The translations under genes were made by a program, and so were the position numbers. From contig CAVVLP010000001.1 of NCBI GenBank assembly GCA_963749115.1, positions 133,769 to 197,768 on the forward strand: a stretch of 64,000 nt of DNA, in the 5' to 3' direction. The notes below the pieces were generated by a model. It saw nothing but the letters and a program-made list of their open reading frames with translations, was not told where the DNA came from and did no database searches. This DNA is from SZUA-36 sp963749115 (GTDB lineage Bacteria; Pseudomonadota; Gammaproteobacteria; Xanthomonadales; SZUA-36). Below are positions 32,608 to 41,098 of the stretch, piece by piece. Within the stretch, counting starts at the first letter, position 1, and the number at the start of each line of letters is the position of its first letter.

Positions 32608-32922
32608 TCACAGAGCCGCGAGTTTTTTTAAAGTATCCGGGTGGGCTTCAATTAGCTTTAGCAAAGTAGCACTACCCTGGTCAGGCTTACCTTTATTCTG
32701 TTCCCATCGCTCCAGAGTGCGTGGGCTTGTACGAATCATTCTGGCAAAAACAGGTCGTGATACATGCAGGGTCTCGCGTAGTTGAACAATCTCTTTGGCA
32801 GTAATTACTGGCCGTGGTTTATCTTCTAACATTGCTGTTTTAAGGGTGACTTTGCCAGTACGTTCCAGCTTAAGGTCTTCGACACCTTGCATTAATTCGT
32901 CGAACAAATTGCGCTTAGTCAT
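32608..32922 (-). CDS. higA-2: HigA2-type XRE antitoxin
   Basis: 104 residues. The N-terminal half is a flexible toxin-neutralising segment (LFDELMQGVEDLKLERTGK). The C-terminal half is a helix-turn-helix (ITAKEIVQLRETLHVSRPVFARMIRTSPRTLERWEQNKGKPDQG). This is the HigA2 arrangement of Vibrio cholerae. It overlaps the toxin gene by 4 bases and should be translated by coupling. The pair HigBA has the toxin first, as is usual for hig systems, and the antitoxin represses the common promoter at 33270-33298. Confidence 0.9.
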   Translation of the reverse strand: MTKRNLFDELMQGVEDLKLERTGKVTLKTAMLEDKPRPVITAKEIVQLRETLHVSRPVFARMIRTSPRTLERWEQNKGKPDQGSATLLKLIEAHPDTLKKLAAL

Positions 32923-33263
32923 GATGATTGCCTCGCATTAATCTCTTTTTCCAAAGCCATCTTAAAGGCCTTTTTCTGTTTACTATCCAAATCTGTCATT
33001 TCGTCTTTATCATAGATCAGAAATAACCAAAACTGATCCCCGTGGCCATAAAAATAATAGATGATCCGTGTTCCGCCGCGCTTGCCCTTGCCTCGTTTCT
33101 TGTCGGCCCAACGTATTTTTCTCAGGCCACCAGTACCACTGATAGTGTCACCTTTTCTGGGGTTAGCTAATAGCTCCAACTGCAAATCTCTGAAACTCTC
33201 ATCACTTAAGTAATCCGCACGGTACTTTGAGAATGTGGTCATTTCTACAAAAGTGGCTTTCAC
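32919..33263 (-). CDS. higB-2: HigB2-type mRNA-interferase toxin
   Basis: 114 residues from GTG 33263; the family N-terminus MKATFVEMTTFSKYR supports this start over ATG 33242. Diagnostic RelE/HigB2 segments are LLANPRKGDTISGTGGLRKIRW, RGKGKRGGTRIIYYFYGHG and LFLIYDKDEMTDL. HigB2 toxins cut mRNA on the ribosome and arrest growth until degraded antitoxin is replaced. The start codon overlaps the TGA of the upstream transposase fragment (GTGA). The predicted transcription start falls within a base or two of the GTG, so the mRNA may be leaderless. Confidence 0.9.
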   Translation of the reverse strand: MKATFVEMTTFSKYRADYLSDESFRDLQLELLANPRKGDTISGTGGLRKIRWADKKRGKGKRGGTRIIYYFYGHGDQFWLFLIYDKDEMTDLDSKQKKAFKMALEKEINARQSS

Positions 33264-33583
33264 TGACTAAGTGTACGCATATTGCGTATACATGTAAAGT
33301 GAATTAACTTCCCAACTGAACAATCCTCGCTCAGTAATTGGTCAGCATCAATATGTAGCACCACATGGTAGTGGTTACTCATCACGGCATAGGCGCATAC
33401 GTCTACCGAAAAAATGGATGCCAGAAGATTGATGCGATCGACAATCCACTGACGGCGATGTTCAAAGCTAAACCCGCTGTGCGGATCCTGGCCACATAGA
33501 AAGGCCCGACGCACACAGCGGGCGATGCAATGGTAATAAGGCGTTGCGTCTAAGGAGACCAGGCGTTTTCTTGGTTTAGGCAT
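33260..33583 (-). pseudogene. Truncated REP-associated tyrosine transposase (Y1_Tnp, RAYT)
   Basis: 107 codons remain of a family usually near 200-330. The N-terminus (RKRLVSLDATPYYHCIARCVRRAFLCG) and the HUH motif in YAVMSNHYHVVLHID are intact. After about residue 83 the sequence stops resembling the family and runs into the toxin promoter, so the catalytic Tyr helix is missing. RAYTs mobilise or maintain REP palindromes. The toxin-antitoxin module replaces or interrupts its 3' half, and the stop overlaps the toxin start by 3 bases. Without the nucleophilic Tyr it should be inactive. Confidence 0.82.
33270..33298 (-). promoter_or_regulatory. HigBA2 promoter with palindromic operator
   Basis: On the minus strand a -35 TTTACA (33293-33298) and -10 TACACT (33270-33275) are separated by 17 bases. 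The palindrome TACGCA-TAT-TGCGTA (33274-33288) fills the space between them, the usual place for HigA repression. It lies inside the 3' end of the transposase fragment's reading frame. Confidence 0.65.
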
Positions 33584-33830
33584 GTGCTTATCGTGGAGCA
33601 GTTGCCTTTGGGCCGATAGAGGCGATCACCGCTGCAGATTGTAGGAAATCGGATTTTGTGTGGATGTCCTGTATTTTTCCTGTATTTTCTGTGTATTTTC
33701 TGTTTTTTGGACAGTGAGAAACCGCCTCAGCGCAAGACGAGACCCCCACCGGATTGGGGATCTCTTTGCAGCGACCTGTTGTTCCGTTTTCGAGAAACGG
33801 GGCTGCGCCGGGCAGTCTCAATACGGAGCG

Positions 33831-35238
33831 TCAAGGCGAGACAGAGACACAGATCACGCTGGCCAGCAAATTCGCGGTTGGTAAAGGACTTATTGTGTCC
33901 CATGCTGAGACCAACCAATTTGTTCCATTGGTGGAAAAACTATTAATGATTACGACTCCTTGTGCTATAGCAGCATTAGAGAAGCCTCCGCCAACAGCTT
34001 TCTTACCAGGTGGGCAATTTACTATGAGATTGTAAGCATTATTGTTTTCAAGCGGCACCAGCACATATCCAGTACTAACCAATTCATACCCCGAAGTACC
34101 CGGCACGCCCTCCCATGTGGGTACACCTTCAACTAAGGTTAGCACATGTGGTGTGGTATATGCTTCAACCGGAGGCGCCGGCGTTAAATTCCATACTAAT
34201 CCATCCCAGTATAGAATATCACCAGGATCTGCCCCTTCCGGCAAGGAGGCATCGCTGCCATCAGTACCGTCCATTCCATCGGCACCGTCATCACCGGTTA
34301 GACCTTGAATGCCTTGAATGCCTTGAATGCCTTGAATACCCTGATTACCCTGGGCACCGGTATCTCCTGTTAAACCCGAATGCCCTGATCACCCTGGGCA
34401 CCGGCATCTCCGGTTAGACCCTGAATGCCTTGATCACCCTGCGCACCGGTATCTCCTGTTAGACCCTGAATACCCTGATCACCCTGGGCACCGGTATCTC
34501 CGGTTAAACCCTGAATGCCTTGATCACCCTGGGCACCGGTAGCACCGGTTAAACCCTGAATGCCCTGATCACCTTGCGGTCCGATAGAACCGGTCAATCC
34601 CTGAATACCTTGATTACCCTGCGCACCGGTATCTCCGGTTAAACCCTGAGTACCTTGATCACCCTGCGGACCGGCGACCACACTGTCAGCCCCTGCTGGA
34701 CCCTGCTCGGCCCTGCGGCCCGGGAACCGGATCGGTGGCTTCGAGATTGGCGACACGGACGGTTAAGTCCGTAACCGAGGATTCTTCAATCACCACCAAC
34801 GGAATGGACCCAACATCGTCCGGATGAGAAACGCGGGCGACTTCCATACCATCCTCGCTCACGTAACGAACGTAGAATTGTCCCGCGACAGTATTTTGGG
34901 GAATCGCGAGAATGACCGAACCGGAGGTGCTATTTCCCTTTTTTTGGCCCCTGCCAGGCTATCGTCATCAAGGTTTTAAGTTCCAGCTTGTCTTTTTTAC
35001 CCAGCACGCTCTGGCTGTCCAGGGTTACGTCGAAGTTAACCTCAACATCTTCACCCGCCACGACAATGACTTCACCACTGACCCCGGTCGCATTCAGAAT
35101 CTGTAGCTCCACTGTCGGGTCTGCGTACGCAATGCCCGCAAATAAAAGACTGCCTGCGAGCATTATCAACGCGGTCAGTCTCGATCGATCCGCTGCATAG
35201 AACGAGCGGTTTCGTAGTCTTGATGTCACATAATTCAT
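33831..35238 (-). CDS. Secreted collagen-like repeat protein, three frame breaks
   Basis: About 469 residues when joined. ATG 35238 follows GGGAG by 6 bases; a long signal peptide ends IAYA. Residues ~40-165 are a beta-rich domain (VELQILNATGVSGEVIVVAGEDVEVNFDV, by position 35125-35040). A collagen-like stretch of about eight 15-residue units (GDQGIQGLTGDTGAQ) runs from ~34700 to 34280. The C-terminal ~150 residues contain PPGKKAVGGGFSNAA. Breaks lie near 34935 (T-run), 34708 and 34380. Such proteins form surface filaments or adhesins resembling tail-fibre proteins. The last domain resembles those of phage-like or shell-surface proteins, but I could not name it. Confidence 0.8.
34280..34690 (-). 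repeat. 45-bp tandem repeats encoding Gly-X-Y collagen-like units
   Basis: About eight units of 45 bp encode GDQGIQGLTGxTGxQ, followed by a short GIQGIQ run (34305-34340). Units differ mainly at third positions and in one or two codons. One unit near 34380 reads ACCCGAATG where its neighbours read ACCCTGAATG, which breaks the frame. Copy number could vary by slippage, changing the length of the surface protein. Confidence 0.85.
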
Positions 35239-35380
35239 GGAATCTCCCACCAGCTATTCAGCCAGTTTTTAACTTGATTAATTGCTTTGTTTTGCCAAAA
35301 AACACCAATCAGGATTTCTGTGGAAGCAAATAGAGTTGGGCAAACAGATTGATCATACCTAGCGCAAACTCACCCCGCAC

Positions 35381-35421
35381 ATGGGGGCGCTCCCCCATTT
35401 TAGGGGTGGGGGAATCCCCCA
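35381..35421. other. Two adjacent G/C-run hairpins
   Basis: ATGGGGG/CCCCCAT (35381-35398) and TGGGGG/CCCCCA (35407-35421) are back-to-back stems downstream of the truncated response regulator. There is a related GGGG-AAAG-CCCC motif near 35935. They may terminate the minus-strand operon, though no T-run follows, or be protein-binding palindromes. Confidence 0.4.
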
Positions 35422-35436
35422 TGGCAGCCAATACGA

Positions 35437-35880
35437 CTACCCGGAATCGAGCCCGGCCCTCAGCTTCGGACTCACGTAGGTCTCCCCGTCGAGCACGCAG
35501 CGAATCGCGATCAGCAGCGTCTCGCCGATTTCCTGTTTGCTGACGTAGCCATTGGCGCCGGCGTTCAAGGCGCGCCGGACGTAGTGAGGGGCAGCGTGCA
35601 TCGAGAGCACCAGCACCGGCAGGTCCACGTGGCTTGCGCGGATCTCCTCGATCATCCCAAACCCATCGGTTTCCTCCAGCCACAGATCGGTGATGACCAG
35701 GTCGGGACGGGCGGTGCCTATGCTCTTGAAGCCTTCGCCGTGCGTGGCTGCGGCACAAACCATGAGATCGGGCTCGTTATCGATCAGCGCACCCAGGCCG
35801 CGCCGCACCAGCGGATGGTCGTCGATGATCAGGATGCGCTGCCTGACCTGCGTTGCATGTGGAGTGGCGGTGCTGTCCAT
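35437..35880 (-). CDS. NarL-type response-regulator receiver domain lacking its DNA-binding half
   Basis: 147 residues. Receiver motifs are complete: acidic pair in ILIIDDHPLVRRGLGAL, phospho-acceptor Asp in LVITDLWLEETDG, switch Ser in VLVLSMHAAP and the Lys in GYVSKQEIGE. The protein stops right after the linker helix (YVSPKLRAGLDSG), where a LuxR-type HTH should begin, and no frame downstream encodes one. It is either a genuine single-domain regulator or a truncated copy of the neighbouring full-length regulator, with which it shares long similar segments. It is 120 bases downstream of that gene, in the same GC-rich cluster. Confidence 0.82.
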   Translation of the reverse strand: MDSTATPHATQVRQRILIIDDHPLVRRGLGALIDNEPDLMVCAAATHGEGFKSIGTARPDLVITDLWLEETDGFGMIEEIRASHVDLPVLVLSMHAAPHYVRRALNAGANGYVSKQEIGETLLIAIRCVLDGETYVSPKLRAGLDSG

Positions 35881-36001
35881 GACCTACCATAATGGCCTAT
35901 AAGCGCAGTCAGGCGATACCTATTTATGGCACGGGGGAAAGCCCCATAGTGCAGGCGAATGATTGATTTGTCAGGGGGCGGGCCTAACCCGGCAGCGCGT
36001 A

Positions 36002-36691
36002 TTAGGTATCGCCGCTTTCGGCTTCAACCCACTGGATGGCGCGTTGGGCGAGTTCGACAGAGGATGCGAGCGTCAGTTTCTGCTTGATGTGTTCAAGGTG
36101 GGATTCGATCGTCTTGACACTCAGGTTAACGAGCTCTGCGATCTGACGCGTGCTATGGCCTTCACCGATGAGTCGAAACACTTGCAGTTCGCGGTCGCTG
36201 AGCGCTTCCAGGGACGCGTCCGTTTCCAGCGTTTCTCCGCCCAGGTATTTCATCGCAAGCCGCGCCTCGAGCTTTTCGCTTAAGTACGTCTCACCGTCAA
36301 GCACCCGACGTAAGGCAAGCAGCAATGTCTCGTCGAGTTGCTGCTTGGTGACATAGCCCTTGGCGCCGGCCCGCAGGGAACGCTCGGCATACACCGACTC
36401 ATCGTGCATCGAGAGCACCAGTGCAGGAATCTTCGGGTGGTGTTTTTTCATGGTCTTGACCAGGTCCAGGCCGTCATCGCCTCCGAGCAAGAGATCGACG
36501 ATCACCAGGTCGGGCCGGGTCTTGCGGATAAGCTTGAGCGCGGCCGCGCGGGTGGCGGCTTCCCCGCACACGGTGAGGTCGGGCTCGGACTCGATCAGGG
36601 CGGCCAGCCCGCGGCGCAGAACGGGGTGATCGTCGACGATGAGAATCGCCTTGCTGGGCGGGTGGCCGGGTTCAGGTGTCGTCGCGTTCAT
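36002..36691 (-). CDS. NarL/FixJ-type response regulator
   Basis: 229 residues from ATG 36691, inside the end of the kinase gene (20-base overlap); an ATG five codons further upstream is possible. The receiver domain has DDHPVLRRGLAAL, the phospho-acceptor Asp in LVIVDLLLGGDDG, VLVLSMHDES and GYVTKQQLDE. The C-terminal LuxR-type HTH is LSDRELQVFRLIGEGHSTRQIAELVNLSVKTIESHLEHIKQKL. It will bind DNA when phosphorylated, presumably by the coupled kinase. Target genes cannot be told from the window. Confidence 0.92.
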   Translation of the reverse strand: MNATTPEPGHPPSKAILIVDDHPVLRRGLAALIESEPDLTVCGEAATRAAALKLIRKTRPDLVIVDLLLGGDDGLDLVKTMKKHHPKIPALVLSMHDESVYAERSLRAGAKGYVTKQQLDETLLLALRRVLDGETYLSEKLEARLAMKYLGGETLETDASLEALSDRELQVFRLIGEGHSTRQIAELVNLSVKTIESHLEHIKQKLTLASSVELAQRAIQWVEAESGDT

Positions 36692-37799
36692 GTTCCGGGT
36701 CCTCATCCCTGTGGTGCGTCCCCGGAATGGGAAACGCGCAGCTGACCACCGTGCCACGCAGGCTGCGGCGTCGCACTGCCAGGGATCCGCCGATTATACG
36801 GGACCGGTAGGCCATCGTATGCATACCGACACCGTCTGCAGCGCCCGCCTCCTCTGATACGCCCACGCCATCGTCCCGGATGCACAGGAGGCCCTCCCCG
36901 TCCTTCATGCCCAGGCTGATCTCGATCCGCTGTGCGCATCCGTGAACCATGGCATTGTTCACCGCCTCCTGCGCGATGCGATAAAGGTGCGCCTCGGCGT
37001 CGTGGTGAAGCCGCCCGATGGGCCAGTCACACGCGAGCGTGCAGGAGACACGAAAGCGGTCGTTAATATTGAGTGCCAGGGTCTGCGAGCAGCGCTTCGA
37101 GACCGACTGCGTGCAGGGCCAGCGGGCCGAGACTGTGGGCCAGGTTGCGGGCCTCGACGATGGCCTCGTTCAGCAGGGTGCTGATCTCGCGGGCGTCAGC
37201 CGAGGCGGCGGAGTCGGAGTCTCGGTCCAGCCTTATGGCTAGCGTTGAGCTCAAGGCCGCAATACCGGCCAGCGTTTGGCACAACCATCATGCAGCTCCC
37301 GACCCAACCGGTCCTTTTCCTGATCTGCGATTTCGAGGATCTCCCTCTCCAGCCGCTTTTGGCCAGTGACATCGCGTGCGCTGGCAAAGATCCGCTGGCT
37401 TTCCGGCACCAAGCGCGCGTTCCATCGCAACCAGCGATAGGAGCCGTTCTTGTGACGATAGCGATTCTCGAACAGGATGGTTTCTGAACCTTTGCTCAGC
37501 GCGTCCATTTGCGCCAGCGTGGCCTGAAGGTCGTCGGGGTGGATGAAATCGAGGAAGGGCCTGACCGCCAATTCCTCCAGGCTTCTTCCCAATTGGGTAG
37601 CCCACGGCGGGTTCATGCGCTTGAAGTATCCATCAAGACCGGCCACGCACAGCAGCTCAAGCGACTGGTCGAAGAAACGGGCGTACTCCTCCTCGGCCTG
37701 CTCCGTCCGTGCGGACATGAGTTTCAGGTTCTCGTTCTCTTGGCGGAGGGCGACCAGTTCCTTGGTGAGCCCAGCCCCGGTGGTTTGTTCTTGTGCCAT
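36672..37799 (-). CDS. PAS-containing NarX-type (HisKA_3) histidine kinase, two frame breaks
   Basis: About 375 residues joined. An N-terminal coiled coil (LTKELVALRQENENLKLM) and a PAS domain (EYARFFDQSLELLCVAGLDGYFKRMN; RHKNGSYRWLRWNARL; by position 37670-37400) precede the HisKA_3 box EKDRLGRELHDG with the phospho-His. Breaks at about 37270 and 37068 lead into ALSSTLAIRLDRD and AHSLGPLALHAVGLEALL, then the HATPase (EAVNNAMVHG, CIRDDGVGVSEEAG, GVGMHTMAYRSRIIGG). There is no membrane helix, so this is a cytosolic sensor, perhaps of a redox or small-ligand cue through PAS. It overlaps the following regulator and is clearly GC-richer than flanking genes. Confidence 0.85.
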
Positions 37800-37951
37800 C
37801 TTAAAAGTGAACCTTGTTTATCATCAGGTAGGTAAATGGATCGATGACAAACAGATTACATCATAAAATTAACAACATACATATAAGAACCTGTTACGAG
37901 TTGTTTCGTGGTGAATCCCCGCTGAGGCACCCTGAGGTGCCTCATCTTTGC

Positions 37952-38143
37952 TCAAAGCGAGCAGGTCATATCCTGTCCGCAACACAGCGGCGATTTAATC
38001 TTGCCATGACCATTCGGGCATTCGGAAACCTGGACTTCGGTGTTCTCATCGATCTTAAGCATGTTATTTTCCAGTGGTGCATCACATTTACCACAGGTTG
38101 CATTAACGCTCATACCGCAAACTTTACATTCATAGGTAGCCAT
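37952..38143 (-). CDS. Small zinc-ribbon protein
   Basis: 63 residues. Eight cysteines are arranged as paired knuckles: YECKVCGMSVNATCGKCDAPL (about 38140-38078) and SECPNGHGKIKSPLCCGQDM. The first resembles a rubredoxin-like zinc ribbon. The acidic segment between them is VQVSECPNG-adjacent. It is a conserved-looking metal-binding miniprotein; I cannot assign a process. It stands alone between the two-component cluster and rdgC, with a normal start at ATG 38143. Confidence 0.75.
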   Translation of the reverse strand: MATYECKVCGMSVNATCGKCDAPLENNMLKIDENTEVQVSECPNGHGKIKSPLCCGQDMTCSL

Positions 38144-38332
38144 ACTAGTTCCTCATCGATTGGGTGGTAGAAAGTGTCTTTAGTATACCCCGAAATTGAG
38201 CGGATAAGAACGCAGGCCCCACCGGTTAAGGACGTAGTCAGGTTGGAATTAAACCTGAAGACTTAATTCATCCTGATCCCCTTGGCCGTTTGGTCTATAA
38301 TCCCCGGCCACCATCGCTTCAGGATTTCTTCA

Positions 38333-39230
38333 ATGTTTCGAAATTTACGTTTTTATCGTGTGACCAGTCCCTGGCCTGATAGCGAGGAAAAACTGTCGGA
38401 GATACTTTCGGAAAACGCTTTTACACCTTGTGGTTCTTTCGCGGAACGCAGCGCCGGCTGGGAAGCGCCGGGCGGCAATGAAAACGATCCCTTGTGCCGT
38501 CGTCTGAACGGTGCGGACCTGTTTCAGCTTCGAACCCAAAGCCGGGTACTGCCGGTCGCCGCGATCAATGAAGCCCTTGAAGAAAGAGTGGCCGAGTTTC
38601 GTACACGTATGGAACTGGAACCCACACGAGCTGAAGTACGCCGGCTTAAAGGAGGAAACCAGGGACAAACTTTTACCGACATCACTGGTGAAATCAGAAC
38701 GAAACCGTGCCTGTTTTATCCATTCCGAGTCATTACTCGTCATCGATGTCGGCACCGTGACCAAGGCCGAATGGGTGATTGACCAGTTAAGGGCCTGTTT
38801 TGATGAGTTCTATTGCACGCCGCTGACATTCAATAATTCACCTGGTGATCTTTTGACAGGTATTTTCATGGGCGACTCGCCACTGGGCTTTTCGCTGGGC
38901 CGCGAGTGCCGTATGCAGGACGTAAAGGACATGAAATCGATCGTCACCTGGCGTGATTTTGAATTGTCGGACCACTCCATACGTCAACACGTCGTTGAGG
39001 GCATGCGGGTCACGCACCTGGGTGTTGGTTTTGACGAGGTGATGACCTGTGTCATCGATCAGGAAGCTGTGATCAGCAAGGTCAAGTTTATCGAAGGTGA
39101 AGTCGTTGACCAGTGGGGTGAAGACCCGCTGGCAAAAATGGATGCTGATTTTGTGTTGTTAACCGGCGCTGTCCGACGCCTGGTCGAAGACCTGAAAAAA
39201 CTACTCGGTGGTTACGCGCACAGCGAGTAA
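38333..39230 (+). CDS. rdgC: Recombination-associated protein RdgC, one frame break
   Basis: About 299 residues joined, the usual RdgC length. It begins MFRNLRFYRVTSPWP at ATG 38333, followed by FTPCGSFAERSAGWEAP and EERVAEFRTRMELEPTRAEVRRLK. After a one-base break at about 38645 come KLLPTSLVKSERNRACFIH, DVGTVTKAEWVIDQLRACF and FVLLTGAVRRLVEDLKKLLGG. RdgC forms a ring dimer on double-stranded DNA and limits RecA loading. It converges on ybiT with 13 bases between stops. Confidence 0.92.
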
Positions 39231-39243
39231 CCACTGTATGGGT

Positions 39244-40864
39244 TTAGGCTACGGCGCGTTGCAGCCCAGGCTCTTCGATACCCTGGCTTCGCAGATACTC
39301 ATCGTAGCTACCCTTGAAATCGATCACGCCATCAGCGGTGATTTCAATGATACGGGTCGCCAGTGAAGAGATAAACTCACGGTCGTGACTGACAAAAAAC
39401 AAGGTGCCGGGGTAATTATCCAGGGCCAGGTTGAGTGACTCGATGGATTCCATATCCAGGTGGTTGGTCGGCTCATCCATCAGCATGATATTGGGTCTTT
39501 GCAGCATCAGTCTGCCGAACAACATACGGCCCTGTTCGCCACCCGAGATAACTTTTACCGACTTGTCGATCTCATGCGAAGAGAACAATAAACGCCCCAG
39601 TGTGCCGCGAATCACCTGCTCGTCATCGGTTGGCTGCGCGCAATGTGCCATCCACGTGTAAAGGTCTACATCCTCAACAAAATCTGCGGAATGATCCTGT
39701 GCGTAATAACCGATTTCGGCGTTTTCAGACCACTTGTGGCTACCGCTGTCGGCTTCCATTTCACCGAGCAGGGTTCGCAGCAAAGTGGTCTTGCCGATAC
39801 CGCTTGAACCGATGATGGCCACCCTCTCACCGACTTCAATCTGCAGGTCCAGATCACTGAATACAGGTTCAGCGCCATAACCCTTGGTCAAACCCTCAAC
39901 TTCGAGCGCCTGGCGATAGAGCTTTTTATCCTGGCTGAAACGGATGTAGGGGCTCACCCGGCTTGAGGGCTTGACCTCTTCCAACTGGATCTTGTCGATC
40001 TGGCGTGCCCTTGAGGTTGCCTGCTTCGCCTTTGATGCATTCGCACTAAAGCGGCTGACAAAAGCCTGTAACTCGTTAATCTGTGTCTTCTTTTTGGCAT
40101 TGTCGGACAACAAGCGCTCACGCACCTGTGTGGATGCGGTCATGTATTGATCGTAATTGCCCGGATAAATACGCAATTCGCCAAAATCAAGATCCGCCAT
40201 GTGGGTGCAGACACTGTTTAAAAAGTGACGATCATGCGAAATGATGATCATGGTGCTGTTGCGGGCGTTAAGCAGTTCTTCCAGCCAGCGGATCGTATTG
40301 ATATCCAGGTTATTGGTGGGCTCATCGAGCAACAGGATATCGGGGTCGCCAAACAGGGCCTGGGCCAGCAATACACGTAACTTCCAGCCGGGCGCCACCT
40401 CACGACATCGGTCCAAAGTGCTGGGATTCGGGAATACCCAGGCCCAACAGCAACTCCCCGGCCCGTGCCTCGGCGCTATAACCATCAAGCTCCGCAAACT
40501 CGACCTCGAGTTCAGCGACCTTCATACCATCGTCTTCGGACATCTCGGCCAGGGAATAGATGCGGTCACGCTCCTGCTTAACCGCCCAAAGTTGCTCATA
40601 GCCCATGATGACCGTATCGATAACCGAATAATCCTCAAAGGCAAACTGGTCCTGGCGCAACTTGCCCAGCCGTTCACCAACATCTACCTTGACGTGCCCG
40701 ACGGTAGGCTCAAGCTCCCCGCCCAGGATTTTCATCAGGGTCGATTTTCCGCTGCCGTTGGCACCAATGAGACCATAGCGATTGCCATTGCCAAACTTGG
40801 CACAGATATTTTCAAACAGCGGCTTTTCGCCAAATTGCATGGTGATGTTAGCGGTGGTTATCAC
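39244..40864 (-). CDS. ybiT: ABC-F ATPase YbiT, one frame break
   Basis: About 540 residues joined. A GTG at 40864 starts VITTANITMQFGEKPLFENI, which aligns with the YbiT N-terminus; the open frame further upstream is not family-like. Two ABC domains are seen. The first has Walker A GANGSGKST and, after a break at about 40405, DILLLDEPTNNLDINTIRWLE. The second has GSSGIGKTT, SGGEQGRMLFGRL and IMLMDEPTNHLDMES. The linker SRFSANASKAKQATSRARQIDK is diagnostic of ABC-F. The protein binds the ribosome in translation quality control. There are no membrane segments. Confidence 0.93.
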
Positions 40865-41098
40865 AATAATTTTCCGGTCATATAAACATCTATCGGCCCG
40901 AAGCCGGAAAGACTGGGTACAAGGGAGATGGCCGAAACCACCTGGGCATTCGGCTATCAGAATAGTCAATTAAAAAGGCCACAGACGGACCGTCCGGGCC
41001 ATTCATGATGCAAGCTGGTTTCAACTGGCCGTGCGCATTTTAGGGAAAACAGGCTGAGTGTTCAAGCAAAGAAGACTGGAAAGGGGTCAGATTGCCAA

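Noticed and set aside
33588..33821. Short open frame between the RAYT remnant and the collagen-like gene
   Set aside because: Low-complexity T-rich tract and poor codon pattern; no support for coding. The gap 33584-33830 holds a direct-repeat TGTATTTT tract and a weak hairpin only.
34280..34690. CRISPR-like array
   Set aside because: Repeats are in-frame Gly-X-Y codons with no unique spacers and no cas genes.
35437..35440. A frameshift hiding an HTH in the receiver-only regulator
   Set aside because: I checked the continuing frames downstream and none encodes a LuxR-type HTH, so the domain is truly absent here.
35309..37866. Long open frames on the strand opposite the kinase and regulators
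   Set aside because: They are GC-driven shadows of the two-component genes.
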